From: Sediminimonas sp.
GTDB taxonomy: Bacteria > Pseudomonadota > Alphaproteobacteria > Rhodobacterales > Rhodobacteraceae
DNA: 64,000 nucleotides
NCBI RefSeq assembly: GCF_024637375.1
Contig: NZ_JAGXFK010000029.1
Coordinates: 1 to 64,000 of the forward strand
Direction of reading: 5' to 3'
Shown: positions 6,972 to 16,484 of the stretch, piece after piece
Position numbering within the stretch: the stretch's first letter is position 1
Layout of the letters: every line of letters starts with the position of its first letter
Position numbers and translations under genes: made by a program
The notes under the pieces: model-generated
Database searches by the model: none
The model's input: the letters and a program-made list of their open reading frames with translations, nothing else
What the model was told of the DNA's origin: nothing

Positions 6972-7057
6972 TGGTGCCCAAGGTGGGATTCGAACCCACA
7001 CGCCCGTGAAGGCGGGGGATTTTGAATCCCCTGCGTCTACCATTCCGCCACTTGGGC
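6972..7057 (-). tRNA. tRNA-Leu (anticodon CAA)
   Basis: The reverse complement forms a class II tRNA: acceptor GCCCAAG/CTTGGGC, D-arm, anticodon stem GGGGA/TCCCC with loop TTCAAAA (anticodon CAA, reading UUG), a long variable arm, T-arm with GGTTCGAATCC, and an encoded CCA at 6972-6974. Its 3' end faces the mobile element, the usual geometry when an integrase uses the 3' part of a tRNA gene as attachment site and leaves the tRNA intact. Confidence 0.95.
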
Positions 7058-7200
7058 CCGGCCCCGATCTATCGCCCCGGGCCGGTGTCGTCCAGTTCAA
7101 ATTGCCGTGTTACCCAGGTCGCGTTTTCGCTTTGCCCCGCGTTGCCGGGGCGCTAGAGGTGCGAAATGACCCCGGCAACGTGCTTTGAAAGGCCCTTCGG

Positions 7201-7779
7201 ATGATCCGCGCCCTCTATGACTGGACCCTCAGGCAGGCCAACCGTCCGTGGGCGCTTTGGGTGCTGGCGGCGATCAGCTTCATCGAGGCGTCGGTCTTCC
7301 CGATCCCGCCGGACGTGCTGATGATCCCGATGATCCTGGCACGGCCCAGCCGGGCCTGGCTGATTGCCGGCGTGGCTCTGGTGGCATCGGTTGTCGGCGG
7401 GCTGCTGGGCTATGCCATCGGCGCGCTGGCATTCGAGCAGATCGGCCAGCCGATCCTGACGGCCATGGGCAAGCAGGACGCGATGGCCGAATTCAACACC
7501 CGCTTCAACGACATGGGGTTCTGGGTGGTGCTGGCCGCCGGGGTCACGCCGTTCCCGTTCAAGGTGATCACCATCATGTCGGGCTGGACGGGGATGTCCC
7601 TTGGCACATTCGTCGCCACCGCCGTGGTGGCGCGCGGTGTACGCTTTTTCGTCGTGGCGGCGCTGCTGTGGAAATTCGGCATCCCGATCCGCGATTTCGT
7701 CGAACGGCGGCTGGGGCTTGTCTTCACGCTGTTTGTCGTGGCACTGATCGGCGGGTTTGTCCTTGTGAGGTATCTGTGA
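7201..7779 (+). CDS. YqaA/DedA-type membrane protein
   Basis: A 192-residue integral membrane protein with about four hydrophobic stretches. It carries features of the VTT/SNARE-associated DedA superfamily, YqaA branch: an early FIEASVFPIPPDVLMIP segment, a glycine-rich GGLLGYAIGALAFEQIG helix, and a re-entrant-like VLAAGVTPFPFKVITIMSGW. Members act in membrane homeostasis, with lipid scrambling or transport suggested for the superfamily; the substrate of this branch is not known. The stop overlaps the GTG start of dsbB by four bases, so the two are probably co-transcribed. Confidence 0.8.
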   Translation: MIRALYDWTLRQANRPWALWVLAAISFIEASVFPIPPDVLMIPMILARPSRAWLIAGVALVASVVGGLLGYAIGALAFEQIGQPILTAMGKQDAMAEFNTRFNDMGFWVVLAAGVTPFPFKVITIMSGWTGMSLGTFVATAVVARGVRFFVVAALLWKFGIPIRDFVERRLGLVFTLFVVALIGGFVLVRYL

Positions 7780-8249
7780 GCGTGACGCGCAAACACCTGA
7801 TCGCGCTGGCGGCGGCCGGGTCAGCGGCATTGCTGCTGGGGGCCTTCGCCTTCCAACATCTGGGCGACATGGCGCCGTGCAAGCTGTGCCTGTGGCAGCG
7901 CTGGCCCCATGCCGCGGCGGTGGTGATCGGCGCGCTGGCGCTGCTTGGCCTGCCGTGGACAGGCGCCCTGGCGCTGGCGGGCGCGGCGGCGGCGGCCACG
8001 ACCGGGGGGATCGGCGTCTATCACACCGGCATCGAGCGCGGCTGGTGGCGAGGGCCGGACAGCTGCACCTCGGCCCCCATCGGCGAACAATCGGCGGATG
8101 CGCTCTTTGACCAGATCATGGCGGCGCCGCTGGTGCGCTGCGACGAGGTCGCGTGGGAAATGCTGGGCCTGTCGATGGCCAGTTGGAACGCGCTGGCCGC
8201 CTTCACGCTGGTGGCGGTCTGGCTGGCGGCGGCGCGGCGCGCGGGATGA
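7776..8249 (+). CDS. dsbB: Disulfide bond formation protein B
   Basis: A 157-residue protein with four transmembrane helices that reoxidises periplasmic DsbA and passes electrons to quinone. The N-terminal CXXC pair is seen as PCKLCLWQRWPH near residue 35, and the second periplasmic loop has the other cysteines (SCTSAP and VRCDEVAW). The QRWPH motif after the first pair is diagnostic of DsbB-family proteins. Start: GTG at 7776 overlaps the previous stop; a second GTG at 7782 is possible. It ends just before the minus-strand Rrf2 gene, so it belongs functionally to general envelope biogenesis rather than to the nos cluster. Confidence 0.85.
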   Translation: MSVTRKHLIALAAAGSAALLLGAFAFQHLGDMAPCKLCLWQRWPHAAAVVIGALALLGLPWTGALALAGAAAAATTGGIGVYHTGIERGWWRGPDSCTSAPIGEQSADALFDQIMAAPLVRCDEVAWEMLGLSMASWNALAAFTLVAVWLAAARRAG

Positions 8250-8271
8250 GGCGGGCGCGGGGCTGTCGCTC

Positions 8272-8715
8272 TCACTCCGACCGCGGCCCGCCCCTTCCGC
8301 CTTGGGCCGCACCGACCGGCGGCAGGCGCGGACCCCGCAAGGGCTGCTGTGTGTCATCAGGCGCGGCGCCGCCCAGCAGGTCGCCATCGAGCAACGCATC
8401 CTCCAGCGTACATGCGTCGAACACCGCCATGAACGCGGCCAGGGCGCGGTTGCCGACGCTGGCCAGCCGGCAGCCGCGCGTGACATGGCAGGCATTGCCG
8501 GCCAGGTAGCATTCGAACAGGCCGAAATCGGGCTCGGTGGAGCGAATCACGGCACCGATATTGATGTCGGCCGGGGGCCGCGCCAGCGTCAGCCCCCCGC
8601 TGCGCCCCCGCGTGCCGGTGAGAAACCCCGCCTGCGACAGGTGAAGCACGACTTTTTTCAGGTGGGCACGCGAAATATTGAAGGTCTCGGCCGCATCGTC
8701 GATGGTCAACCGCAC
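8272..8715 (-). CDS. nsrR: NsrR-like Rrf2-family regulator, N-terminally shortened
   Basis: A 147-residue protein matching Rrf2/NsrR regulators from the recognition helix onward: ISRAHLKKVVLHLSQAGF, then the wing TRGRSGGLTLARP and INIGAVIRSTE. The three iron-sulfur cysteines are present as C69, C76 and C82 (C-x6-C-x5-C), the NsrR arrangement for nitric oxide sensing. The family normally starts with about 20 more residues (the LT..TDYALR helix); an in-frame stop lies just upstream of the GTG start at 8715 and neither other frame encodes that helix. The C-terminus has an extra 20-25 residue Gly/Pro/Arg-rich tail. It is divergent from the nos operon. It may be a decayed repressor or an unusually short one; the symbol denotes similarity only. 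Confidence 0.7.
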   Translation of the reverse strand: MRLTIDDAAETFNISRAHLKKVVLHLSQAGFLTGTRGRSGGLTLARPPADINIGAVIRSTEPDFGLFECYLAGNACHVTRGCRLASVGNRALAAFMAVFDACTLEDALLDGDLLGGAAPDDTQQPLRGPRLPPVGAAQGGRGGPRSE

Positions 8716-8841
8716 GTCGCCGTCTCTCTCCGTTGCCTATGCATCTTCCGCTTATTCGCCCTTCGGTCGCGGGAGTCCAGCCCCAGGACAATCGGGCCCT
8801 GCGCGGCAAAAATCGCTCGCCGCCCAAAAGGGATATTTGGA

Positions 8842-8855
8842 TTGACCTAAATCAA
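8842..8855. promoter_or_regulatory. FNR/NnrR-type box upstream of the nos operon
   Basis: TTGACCTAAATCAA at 8842-8855 matches the TTGAT-N4-ATCAA consensus of FNR/Dnr/NnrR regulators with one mismatch. It is centred 42 bases before the ATG of nosC. A class II activator site at -41.5 would put transcription start at or next to the start codon, so the transcript would be nearly leaderless or a different promoter spacing is used. Nos operons are commonly activated this way under low oxygen with nitrogen oxides. Confidence 0.75.
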
Positions 8856-8890
8856 GGCGGGGGGCAGTGTGAGGGCCTAAGACCGACGGA

Positions 8891-9256
8891 ATGACACGAT
8901 TGCCGCTGCACACTTTCCTTTTCATCGTCGTCACGCTCAGCCTGGTTTCCGCGGGTGTGGGCGGGGCGATGGCGCGTGTCGCGATGGCCGCCGCCGAGTC
9001 GGGCGGCACGCAGATCGTCATTTGCGGTGCGCAGGGGGCAGAGGTGATCAACCTGCCCGGCGCACCTGCCCCGACACATGACTGCGATCTTTGCCCCGCT
9101 TGCCACATGGCGGCACCGGGGCTTGCGCCCGGCATGGCGCAGGCCGGGCTGCCGCTGCGCGCTGGCCGCGTGACATCGGCCCCCTGTCCCGTTTCACAAC
9201 ACCGCCCCCGCCCCACCGTTTCGCGGCTGGCGCGGGCTCCTCCAAAGGCTACCTGA
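8891..9256 (+). CDS. nosC: NosC-like small exported protein with CXXCXXC motif
   Basis: A 121-residue protein with an N-terminal hydrophobic segment (residues 7-25, FLFIVVTLSLVSAGVGG) that can serve as signal or anchor, then HDCDLCPACHM at about 59-69, a C-x2-C-x2-C motif. Small proteins with this motif encoded directly before nosR are called NosC in the nosCRZDFYLX clusters of Paracoccus and relatives; their exact role is unknown, and metal binding is plausible. It is the first gene after the FNR-type box and ends three bases before nosR, so it heads the operon. The C-terminal 30 residues are basic and Pro-rich with no known fold. Confidence 0.7.
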   Translation: MTRLPLHTFLFIVVTLSLVSAGVGGAMARVAMAAAESGGTQIVICGAQGAEVINLPGAPAPTHDCDLCPACHMAAPGLAPGMAQAGLPLRAGRVTSAPCPVSQHRPRPTVSRLARAPPKAT

Positions 9257-9259
9257 CAC

Positions 9260-11527
9260 ATGATCCACGACCGCCGCCGTACCGACGACCAACCGACTCA
9301 CCGCCATCCGATCGCCACTACGCTTGCCTGTCTCGTCTTTGCTTTCGGGCTGCTGGTCGCCGCGGGCAGCGGCGCGGTACACGCACAGACTGCCGAACCA
9401 GTGCTGGAGCGGTTCCTGTCCGAGGTTCCGGCGTCCGATCTGGTGTCCGGCGCGGACGGCTACGGCGCGCTGCATGCGGATCATCCCGTCGCCCCGGTGC
9501 TGAAGGACGGCGCGCGCATCGGCTGGGCGTTCGTCACCTCGGATTTCGTCGGCACCACCGGTTATTCGGGCAAGCCGATCCACACCATGGTCGCGGTGGA
9601 CAACGACGCGCGCGTGATGGGGGTGCAACTGGTCAAGCACTCCGAACCAATCGTGCTGATCGGTATTCCCGACAGCAAGATCAAGGCGATGGTGGCCGAT
9701 TACGTCGGGCTCGACCTGGTGACCGAGGCCGAATCGGGCGGCACCAGCCATGACCTGAACATCATCGCCGGGGCCACCGTCACGATCATGGTGATCGACG
9801 ATTCCATCGTGCGTTCGGGGCTCAAGGTGGCGCGGGCCCTGGGACTGGGCGGGTTGGAGCCACCGCGCGCGCCCACCGGTCCGCGCTACGAAATCGACCC
9901 GCAGGCCAAGGCCGCGACCGACTGGCAGACGCTGGCGGGCGACGGCACGCTGCGACGCCTGTCGCTGGATGTCGGGCAGGTCAACGCCGCGTTCGAGGCG
10001 GTGGACGACCCGCGCGCCGCCGAACGCCCGATCGAAAAGCCCCCCGAGACCCGGTTCATCGAGATGCAGGTGGCGCTGGTATCGGCACCGCCGGTTGGGC
10101 GCGCGCTGCTGGGCGAGGCGGAAAACGCCAACCTGCGCGCATGGCTGGACGATGGCGATCACGCGATCATGATCGCCGGCCGGGGGATATATTCCTTCAA
10201 GGGGTCGGGCTATGTGCGCGGCGGCATCTTCGACCGCATCGTGCTGATCCAGGACGATATGTCGGTTCGGTTCCGCGACCGGATGCATCGCCGCCTAGGC
10301 GGCATCGCCGCCGAAGGCGCGCCGGAATTCGGCGAAACCGACCTGTTCAAGATCCCCGCCGATTCCGGGTTCGACCCGGCAAAGCCGTTCCGCCTGCAAT
10401 TGCTGGTGCAGCGCGACGTGGCGGCGATCGAGAGGGTCTTCACCACCTTCGAGCTGGGCTACAGCCTGCCGCGCAAGTACCTGAGCGAAGTGCCGCGCGC
10501 CGCCCGGCAGGGCGCAGCCGCCGACGGCAGCGCACAGGCCAGGGCCGAACAGGAAGAGCACGCCGCGCAAAGCGCGCTGTGGCAACGCATCTGGCGCGAC
10601 AAGACGCCCGAAGTCATCGGGCTGAGCGCAATGCTGGTGGTGCTGACGGCGGCGTTCTTCTTCCAGGGGTTCCTGACCCGGTCCGAGCGCGTGACCTACT
10701 GGTTCCGGATGTCGTTCCTGACCGTGACGCTGGTCTTCCTTGGCTGGTATGCCAACGCGCAGCTTTCGGTCGTCAACCTGATGGCGCTGTTCGGCGCGCT
10801 GACCAGCGATTTCAGCTGGCAGGCGTTCCTGCTCGACCCGCTGACCTTCATCTTGTGGTTCTCGGTTGCCGCGGCACTGATATTCTGGGGCCGTGGGGCC
10901 TATTGCGGCTGGCTGTGCCCGTTCGGCGCGTTGCAGGAACTCCTCAACCAGATCGGGCGCAAGCTGGGCATTCCGCAATGGACCCTGCCCTGGGGCCTGC
11001 ACGAGCGGCTCTGGCCGCTGAAATACATGATCTTCCTCGGCCTTTTCGGTGTCTCGCTCGCCTCGATCGAGCAGGCCGAGGCCCTGGCCGAAGTCGAGCC
11101 GTTCAAGACCGCGATCGTGCTCAAGTTCATCCGCGCATGGCCCTTCGTGGCCTACGCGGCGGCGCTGCTGATCGCGGGGCTGTTCGTCGAGCGGTTCTTT
11201 TGCCGCTACCTGTGCCCGTTGGGCGCGGCGCTGGCGATCCCGGCGCGGCTGCGCATGTTCGACTGGCTGAAACGCTACAAGGAATGCGGCAACCCCTGCC
11301 AGACCTGCGCCAACGAGTGTTTCGTCCAAGCGATCCACCCCACCGGCGAGATCAACCCGAACGAGTGCCTGAACTGCCTGCACTGCCAGGTGCTCTACCA
11401 GTCGGAAACGAAATGCCCGGTCGTCATCAAGACGCTCAAGCGACGTCAGGCCGCCTCGCGGGGTGCGGCGGCCGTTGACCGGGTAATCGGTAACCACCCC
11501 AACCTTAAGGAGGAATCCAATGTCTGA
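9260..11527 (+). CDS. nosR: NosR, flavo-iron-sulfur membrane protein for N2O reduction
   Basis: A 755-residue protein required for NosZ expression and electron supply. After a signal sequence (about 20-44) comes a periplasmic FMN-binding domain whose AGATVT motif (about residue 173) is the site of covalent FMN attachment to threonine. Several transmembrane helices follow from about 450, with two cytoplasmic CxxxCP motifs ([13 protein letters not shown] and [12 protein letters not shown]) typical of the NosR/NapH/RnfA-like polyferredoxin fold. The C-terminus has two [4Fe-4S] motifs ([12 protein letters not shown] and CLNCLHCQ...CP). All parts look intact. NosR is thought to pass electrons from quinol to NosZ; NosX, at the end of the operon, supplies the FMN. 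The stop overlaps nosZ by eight bases. Confidence 0.95.
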   Translation: MIHDRRRTDDQPTHRHPIATTLACLVFAFGLLVAAGSGAVHAQTAEPVLERFLSEVPASDLVSGADGYGALHADHPVAPVLKDGARIGWAFVTSDFVGTTGYSGKPIHTMVAVDNDARVMGVQLVKHSEPIVLIGIPDSKIKAMVADYVGLDLVTEAESGGTSHDLNIIAGATVTIMVIDDSIVRSGLKVARALGLGGLEPPRAPTGPRYEIDPQAKAATDWQTLAGDGTLRRLSLDVGQVNAAFEAVDDPRAAERPIEKPPETRFIEMQVALVSAPPVGRALLGEAENANLRAWLDDGDHAIMIAGRGIYSFKGSGYVRGGIFDRIVLIQDDMSVRFRDRMHRRLGGIAAEGAPEFGETDLFKIPADSGFDPAKPFRLQLLVQRDVAAIERVFTTFELGYSLPRKYLSEVPRAARQGAAADGSAQARAEQEEHAAQSALWQRIWRDKTPEVIGLSAMLVVLTAAFFFQGFLTRSERVTYWFRMSFLTVTLVFLGWYANAQLSVVNLMALFGALTSDFSWQAFLLDPLTFILWFSVAAALIFWGRGAYCGWLCPFGALQELLNQIGRKLGIPQWTLPWGLHERLWPLKYMIFLGLFGVSLASIEQAEALAEVEPFKTAIVLKFIRAWPFVAYAAALLIAGLFVERFFCRYLCPLGAALAIPARLRMFDWLKRYKECGNPCQTCANECFVQAIHPTGEINPNECLNCLHCQVLYQSETKCPVVIKTLKRRQAASRGAAAVDRVIGNHPNLKEESNV

Positions 11528-13466
11528 GAACACACCGAAGAAAGGAATCAGCCGCCGCGGCCTACTGGGCGCGACGGCCGGCGGCGCGGCCCTGCTGGGC
11601 GGCGCAACCGGCGCGCGGCTGGCCCTGCTGGGCGGCGCCGCGGGCGTGGCCACAGCGGCCGGCACCGGCACCGCCACGGCCGCCGAGGGCGCGCTGAACA
11701 TCGCGCCCGGCGAGCTGGACGACTATTACGGCTTCTGGTCCTCGGGCCAGACCGGCGAGCTGCGCATTCTCGGCTTCCCGTCGATGCGCGAACTGATGCG
11801 CGTGCCGGTATTCAACCGCTGCTCGGCCACCGGCTGGGGCCAGACCAACGAAAGCCTGCGCATTTTCGAAGAGGGAATGCTGCCGGAGACCAAGGCGTTC
11901 CTGGCTGCCAACGGCAAGCGGGTTCACGATAACGGCGATTTGCACCACCCGCACATGTCGTTCACCGATGGCACCTATGACGGGCGCTACCTGTTCATGA
12001 ACGACAAGGCCAACACGCGCGTGGCGCGGGTGCGCTGCGACGTGATGAAATGCGACAAGATCACCGAGATCCCCAACGCCAAGGCGATCCATGGCCTGCG
12101 TCCGCAAAAGTTCCCGCGCACCGGCTATGTCTTTGCCAACGGCGAGGACGAAACCCCGATGGTCAACGACGGCAAGGTGCTGGACGAGCCCGAGAAGTAC
12201 GTCAACTTCTTCACCGCGCTCGACGGCGACTCGATGGACGTCGCCTGGCAGGTGATGGTGTCGGGCAACCTCGACAACACCGATGCCGACTACCAGGGCA
12301 AATACGCCTTCTCGACCTCCTACAACTCGGAAATGGGCATGAACCTGGCCGAGATGACGGCGAGCGAAATGGACCACGTCGTGGTGTTCAACCTCAAGGA
12401 AATCGAGAAGGGTGTCGCCAACGGCGACGTGCAGATGCTGAGCGGCGTGCCGGTCATCGACGGGCGCAAGGAGAAAAACAAGAAATACACCCGCTACATC
12501 CCGATCCCCAACAGCCCGCACGGCATCAACACCGCGCCTGACGGGGTGCACGTGGTCGTCAACGGCAAGCTGTCGCCGACCTGCTCGGTCATCGACGTGC
12601 GCAAGCTCGACGCGCTGTTCGAGGACGATGCCGACCCGCGCTCGTGCATCGTGGCCGAACCGGAATTGGGCCTCGGCCCGCTTCACACCGCGTTCGACGG
12701 CAAGGGCTTTGCCTACACCACGCTGTTCATCGACAGCCAGATCGTGAAATGGGACATCGCCAAGGCGGTTCGCGCCTACGCCGGCGAGGACGTGGATCCG
12801 ATCCTGACCAAGACGGATGTTCACTACCAGCCGGGCCACAACCACACCAGCATGGGCGAAACCAAGGAGGCAGACGGCAAGTGGCTGGTGTCGCTCAACA
12901 AGTTCTCGAAGGATCGGTTCATCAACGTCGGCCCGCTCAAGCCCGAGAACGAACAGATCCTCGACATCACGCAAGACGACATGCCGGTGGTGCATGACGG
13001 CCCGACCTTCGCCGAGCCGCATGACGTGATCATCGTGCGCCGCGACATCGTCAACCCGGTCAGCGTCTGGGACCGCAACGACCCGATGTGGGCCGAGACA
13101 CGCAAGCAGGCCGAAGCCGATGGCGTGGACATCGACGACTACATGGACACCGTGATCCGCGACGGCAACAAGGTGCGGGTCTACATGTCGAGCCAGGCGC
13201 CGATGTTCTCGCTCGAGAAGTTCGAGGTGACCCAGGGCGACGAGGTGACGGTGATCGTCACCAACCTCGACGATGTCGACGACCTGACCCACGGCTTCAC
13301 GCTCAACAACCATGGCGTGGCGATGGAGGTCGGGCCGCAGGCGACATCCTCGGTCACCTTCACGGCCGCCAAGCCGGGGGTCTACTGGTACTACTGCCAG
13401 TGGTTCTGCCACGCACTGCACATGGAAATGCGTGGTCGCATGCTGGTCAAGCCGAAGGCTTCCTGA
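11520..13466 (+). CDS. nosZ: Nitrous oxide reductase, clade I
   Basis: A 648-residue periplasmic multicopper enzyme that reduces N2O to N2. The N-terminus has a twin-arginine signal ([13 protein letters not shown]), so it is exported folded by Tat, the mark of clade I NosZ. The beta-propeller supplies CuZ histidines, seen in [15 protein letters not shown] and EPHDVI. The C-terminal cupredoxin domain has the CuA site in [14 protein letters not shown] (C-x3-C-x3-H-x2-M). A strong AAGGAGG ribosome binding site precedes the ATG at 11520, inside the end of nosR. Copper assembly depends on NosDFYL, all present downstream. Confidence 0.97.
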   Translation: MSENTPKKGISRRGLLGATAGGAALLGGATGARLALLGGAAGVATAAGTGTATAAEGALNIAPGELDDYYGFWSSGQTGELRILGFPSMRELMRVPVFNRCSATGWGQTNESLRIFEEGMLPETKAFLAANGKRVHDNGDLHHPHMSFTDGTYDGRYLFMNDKANTRVARVRCDVMKCDKITEIPNAKAIHGLRPQKFPRTGYVFANGEDETPMVNDGKVLDEPEKYVNFFTALDGDSMDVAWQVMVSGNLDNTDADYQGKYAFSTSYNSEMGMNLAEMTASEMDHVVVFNLKEIEKGVANGDVQMLSGVPVIDGRKEKNKKYTRYIPIPNSPHGINTAPDGVHVVVNGKLSPTCSVIDVRKLDALFEDDADPRSCIVAEPELGLGPLHTAFDGKGFAYTTLFIDSQIVKWDIAKAVRAYAGEDVDPILTKTDVHYQPGHNHTSMGETKEADGKWLVSLNKFSKDRFINVGPLKPENEQILDITQDDMPVVHDGPTFAEPHDVIIVRRDIVNPVSVWDRNDPMWAETRKQAEADGVDIDDYMDTVIRDGNKVRVYMSSQAPMFSLEKFEVTQGDEVTVIVTNLDDVDDLTHGFTLNNHGVAMEVGPQATSSVTFTAAKPGVYWYYCQWFCHALHMEMRGRMLVKPKAS

Positions 13467-13469
13467 CCG

Positions 13470-14786
13470 ATGCCGCGCCTCCTTGTGCTTGCCCTGCTGT
13501 GTCTCGTCGCCGCGCCATCGGTGTGGGCGGCGGACCGGCCCGTGCAGGCGCGGGACGGCGCGTTGCAAGACGCCATCGCCGGGGCCGACCCCGGCGATGT
13601 GCTGATCCTGGCGCCGGGCCGCTACCGCGGCCCGGTCACCCTGTCGGACCCCATCACCCTTGATGGTGGCGGCGCCGCCCTGATCGACGGCGGCGGCGAC
13701 GGATCGGTCATCACCGTGACCGGCCCCGACATTACCGTGCGCGGACTGGAAATCACCGGTTCGGGCAGCGATCACCAGACCATCGATTCCGGTGTGCAAC
13801 TGACCAGGACCGCCCGCCGCGCGGTGATCGAGGACAACCGCATCCTCGGCAACCTCTACGGCGTCGACATCCACGGCGCGAATGACAGCATCGTGCGCGC
13901 CAACACCATCGTCGGGCGCCGCGGCCACCGCATGAACGCGCGCGGCAACGGTGTCTATGTCTGGAACGCGCCGGGCGCGCAGGTGATCGGCAACGATATC
14001 CGCTACGGGCGCGACGGCATCTTCGTGAACACCTCGCGCGCCAACGTGTTTCGCGGCAACCTGTTTCGCGACCTGCGCTTTGCCGTCCATTACATGTATG
14101 CCAACGATTCCGAGGTGTCCGACAACATTTCGATCGGCAACCACCTTGGCTATGCGCTGATGTTCTCGACCGGCATCAAGGCGAGCGGCAACATGTCTTT
14201 GGGCGACCGCGACCATGGCATCATGCTCAACTATGCCAACGACGTGGACCTGCACGGCAACCTGGTCCGCGGCGGGGCCGAGAAATGCACCTTCATCTAC
14301 AACGCGCACCGCAACCTGATTGCGCGCAACCGGTTCGAGGGCTGCGACGTCGGCATCCATTTCACCGCCGGGTCCGAGCGCAACGCGCTGACCGGCAACG
14401 CCTTCATCGGCAACCGCACGCAGGTCAAATACGTCGGCACCACCGACGTGGAATGGAGCCTGGAGGGCCGCGGCAACTACTGGTCCGACCATCCAGCCTT
14501 CGACCTCGACGGCGACGGGCTTGCCGACAGCCCGTTTCGCCCCAACGACCTGATGGATCACATCCTGTGGTCGCAACCGGCCGCGGCGCTGCTTCTGGGC
14601 GCGCCGGCGGTGCAACTGATCCGCTGGTCGCAGGCCAGCTTTCCGGCCACCCTGCCCGGCGGTGTGGTGGACAGCCATCCGCTGACCCGGCCGGTCGAGA
14701 TCACGGTCCCCCCCGAGATTGCCGCGATGGCGGCCAAGCGCGCCGGCAAATGGCGCAATGGACAGGCAGATGACGTACAACCTTGA
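13470..14786 (+). CDS. nosD: NosD, periplasmic copper-site maturation protein
   Basis: A 438-residue protein with a signal peptide (residues 1-22, cleaved after VWA) followed by repeated right-handed beta-helix coils of the CASH/pectate-lyase-like type (ITVRGLEITGSG, then IVRANTIVGR and similar repeats). NosD works with the NosFY ABC transporter to assemble the CuZ cluster of NosZ. It starts four bases after nosZ and overlaps nosF by 17 bases. Length and repeats are as expected for the family; no sign of truncation. Confidence 0.95.
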   Translation: MPRLLVLALLCLVAAPSVWAADRPVQARDGALQDAIAGADPGDVLILAPGRYRGPVTLSDPITLDGGGAALIDGGGDGSVITVTGPDITVRGLEITGSGSDHQTIDSGVQLTRTARRAVIEDNRILGNLYGVDIHGANDSIVRANTIVGRRGHRMNARGNGVYVWNAPGAQVIGNDIRYGRDGIFVNTSRANVFRGNLFRDLRFAVHYMYANDSEVSDNISIGNHLGYALMFSTGIKASGNMSLGDRDHGIMLNYANDVDLHGNLVRGGAEKCTFIYNAHRNLIARNRFEGCDVGIHFTAGSERNALTGNAFIGNRTQVKYVGTTDVEWSLEGRGNYWSDHPAFDLDGDGLADSPFRPNDLMDHILWSQPAAALLLGAPAVQLIRWSQASFPATLPGGVVDSHPLTRPVEITVPPEIAAMAAKRAGKWRNGQADDVQP

Positions 14787-15666
14787 AATCGCCGACCTGA
14801 CCAAGACCTTTGGCGACGTGCACGCGCTGAGCGATGTCTCGCTCGCCGTGGCGCCGGGCGAGCGGGTGGCGCTGCTGGGCCATAACGGGGCAGGCAAGTC
14901 GACCCTGATGAAGATCGTGCTGGGCCTTGTCCCTCACGACGCCGGCAAGGTATCGGTGATGGGCGCGGTGCCGGGCTCGACCGCGGCGCGACGGTCAGTG
15001 GCCTACCTGCCCGAGAACGTGGCCTTCCACCCGGCACTGACCGGGCAGGAGCAGATCGCCTATTACCTGCGCCTGCGCGGTCTGCCCGCCGCCGGCGCGA
15101 CCGACCTTCTGGCGCGTGTCGGGCTGGCCGACGCGGCGCGGCGACGCATCGGCACCTATTCCAAGGGCATGCGTCAGCGCGTCGGGCTGGCGCAAGCGCT
15201 GATCGGCGCCCCGGGGCTGCTGGTGCTGGATGAGCCCACAAGCGGGCTCGACCCGGTATCGCGGCGCGACTTCTACGCGCTGCTCGACGGGCTGGCGGCC
15301 GAGGGTGCGTCGATCCTGCTGTCGAGCCACGCGCTGACCGAGGTCGAGGCGCGCACCGACCGGCTGGTGATCCTTTCGGCGGGCTGCGTCGTCACCGATG
15401 GCGCGCTGGCCGACCTGCGCCGCCAGGCGGACCTGCCCGTCCACCTGCACGTCACCGCCCGCGACGGCCATCGCGAGCAACTGGCCGCGGCGCTGCCGGG
15501 GGCACGGATGAACGGCACCGGCGTGGCGCTGTCGTGCGCACAGCGCGACAAGCTGGGCATTCTGGCACGGATCGCGGGACTGGGTGACATGGTGGCCGAT
15601 ATCGACGTGCAACCGCCCAGCCTTGAAGACATCTACAGCCATTTCAGCCGGAGAGACGGTCAATGA
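14770..15666 (+). CDS. nosF: NosF, ABC transporter ATPase for NosZ maturation
   Basis: A 298-residue ABC ATPase: Walker A GHNGAGKST, Q-loop region VAYLPEN, signature YSKGMRQRVGLAQAL, Walker B LLVLDEPTSGLDP, H-loop LLSSHAL. The C-terminal third is the extra domain of NosF/CcmA-like proteins. With NosY it forms the transporter that energises NosD for CuZ cluster assembly, probably moving a sulfur species. Start: ATG at 14770 (MTYNLEIADLTKTFG) gives the standard N-terminus; ATG at 14758 would add four residues. It overlaps nosD and its stop overlaps the nosY start by four bases. Confidence 0.94.
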   Translation: MTYNLEIADLTKTFGDVHALSDVSLAVAPGERVALLGHNGAGKSTLMKIVLGLVPHDAGKVSVMGAVPGSTAARRSVAYLPENVAFHPALTGQEQIAYYLRLRGLPAAGATDLLARVGLADAARRRIGTYSKGMRQRVGLAQALIGAPGLLVLDEPTSGLDPVSRRDFYALLDGLAAEGASILLSSHALTEVEARTDRLVILSAGCVVTDGALADLRRQADLPVHLHVTARDGHREQLAAALPGARMNGTGVALSCAQRDKLGILARIAGLGDMVADIDVQPPSLEDIYSHFSRRDGQ

Positions 15667-16484
15667 CACGCATCCTCGCCACCGCGGCGGTCGAGTTCCG
15701 CATCGCGCTGCGCAACCGCTGGGTCGCGATCGCCATCGCGATGATGGCGCTGTTCTCCGTCGTCCTGTCGGCGGCCGGATCGGCGCCCACCGGCGCACTC
15801 GGCGCCGATCGGCTGTCGGTAACGGTGGCCAGCCTGACGTCGCTCGCGGTCTACCTGGTACCGCTGGTGGCGCTGCTGATGTCCTTCGACGGCGTCGCCG
15901 GCGAGGTCGAACGCGGCACCCTGCCGCTACTGCTGACCTATCCGGTCACCCGTAGCGAGGTTCTGGCAGGCAAGCTTCTGGCCCATCTCGGGGTGCTGGG
16001 GCTGGCCGTGTTGGTGGGCTACGCCATCGCTGCCGCGGCCGCCATCGCGGTCGAGCCCGCGGCGGTGCAGGGGCTGCCGGCGCTATGGCGGCTGATGTGG
16101 TCCTCGGCGCTGCTGGGGGCGGCGTTCCTGTGCCTGGGCTACGCGCTGTCGGCACTGGCGCGCCGGCCCGCCGGGGCCGCGGGGCTGGCGATCGCGCTGT
16201 GGCTGGTGATGATCGTGCTCTACGACCTCGGGCTGCTGGCGGCGGTGGTGGCCGATGGCGGCGGCTGGTTCACCACGCAGGTGTTCCCGTGGCTGCTGCT
16301 GGCCAACCCCGCCGATGCGTTCCGGCTGTTCAATCTGGCCGCGTCCGAGGCGACGGCCGCCGCCGCAGGCATCGGCGGCGCCGCCAACGCCATCCCTGCC
16401 TGGCAGGCGCTGACCTCGGTGCTGGCCTGGCCGCTACTGGCGCTGGCACTGGCCGTCGCCGCCTTCCGCAGGGTGACGCCATGA
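15663..16484 (+). CDS. nosY: NosY, ABC transporter permease
   Basis: A 273-residue integral membrane protein with six hydrophobic segments, beginning with a short cytoplasmic stretch (ILATAAVEFRIALRNRW) typical of ABC-2 type permeases such as NosY. It contains the coupling-helix region FDGVAGEVERGTLPLLLTYP between the second and third membrane spans. It is the membrane partner of NosF. ATG overlaps the nosF stop and its TGA overlaps the nosL ATG by four bases, so translation is coupled along the operon. Confidence 0.92.
   Translation: MTRILATAAVEFRIALRNRWVAIAIAMMALFSVVLSAAGSAPTGALGADRLSVTVASLTSLAVYLVPLVALLMSFDGVAGEVERGTLPLLLTYPVTRSEVLAGKLLAHLGVLGLAVLVGYAIAAAAAIAVEPAAVQGLPALWRLMWSSALLGAAFLCLGYALSALARRPAGAAGLAIALWLVMIVLYDLGLLAAVVADGGGWFTTQVFPWLLLANPADAFRLFNLAASEATAAAAGIGGAANAIPAWQALTSVLAWPLLALALAVAAFRRVTP

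Noticed and set aside
6717-7025. Plus-strand frame ending in a WDSNPHARE-like peptide
   Set aside because: This is the translated complement of tRNA-Leu, a classic false gene.
11562-14897. Very long open frame on the minus strand across nosZ and nosD
   Set aside because: It is antisense to intact genes with full family motifs; long GC-rich frames of this kind are shadows of third-position G/C bias. The peptide is His/Val/Arg-rich with no domain.
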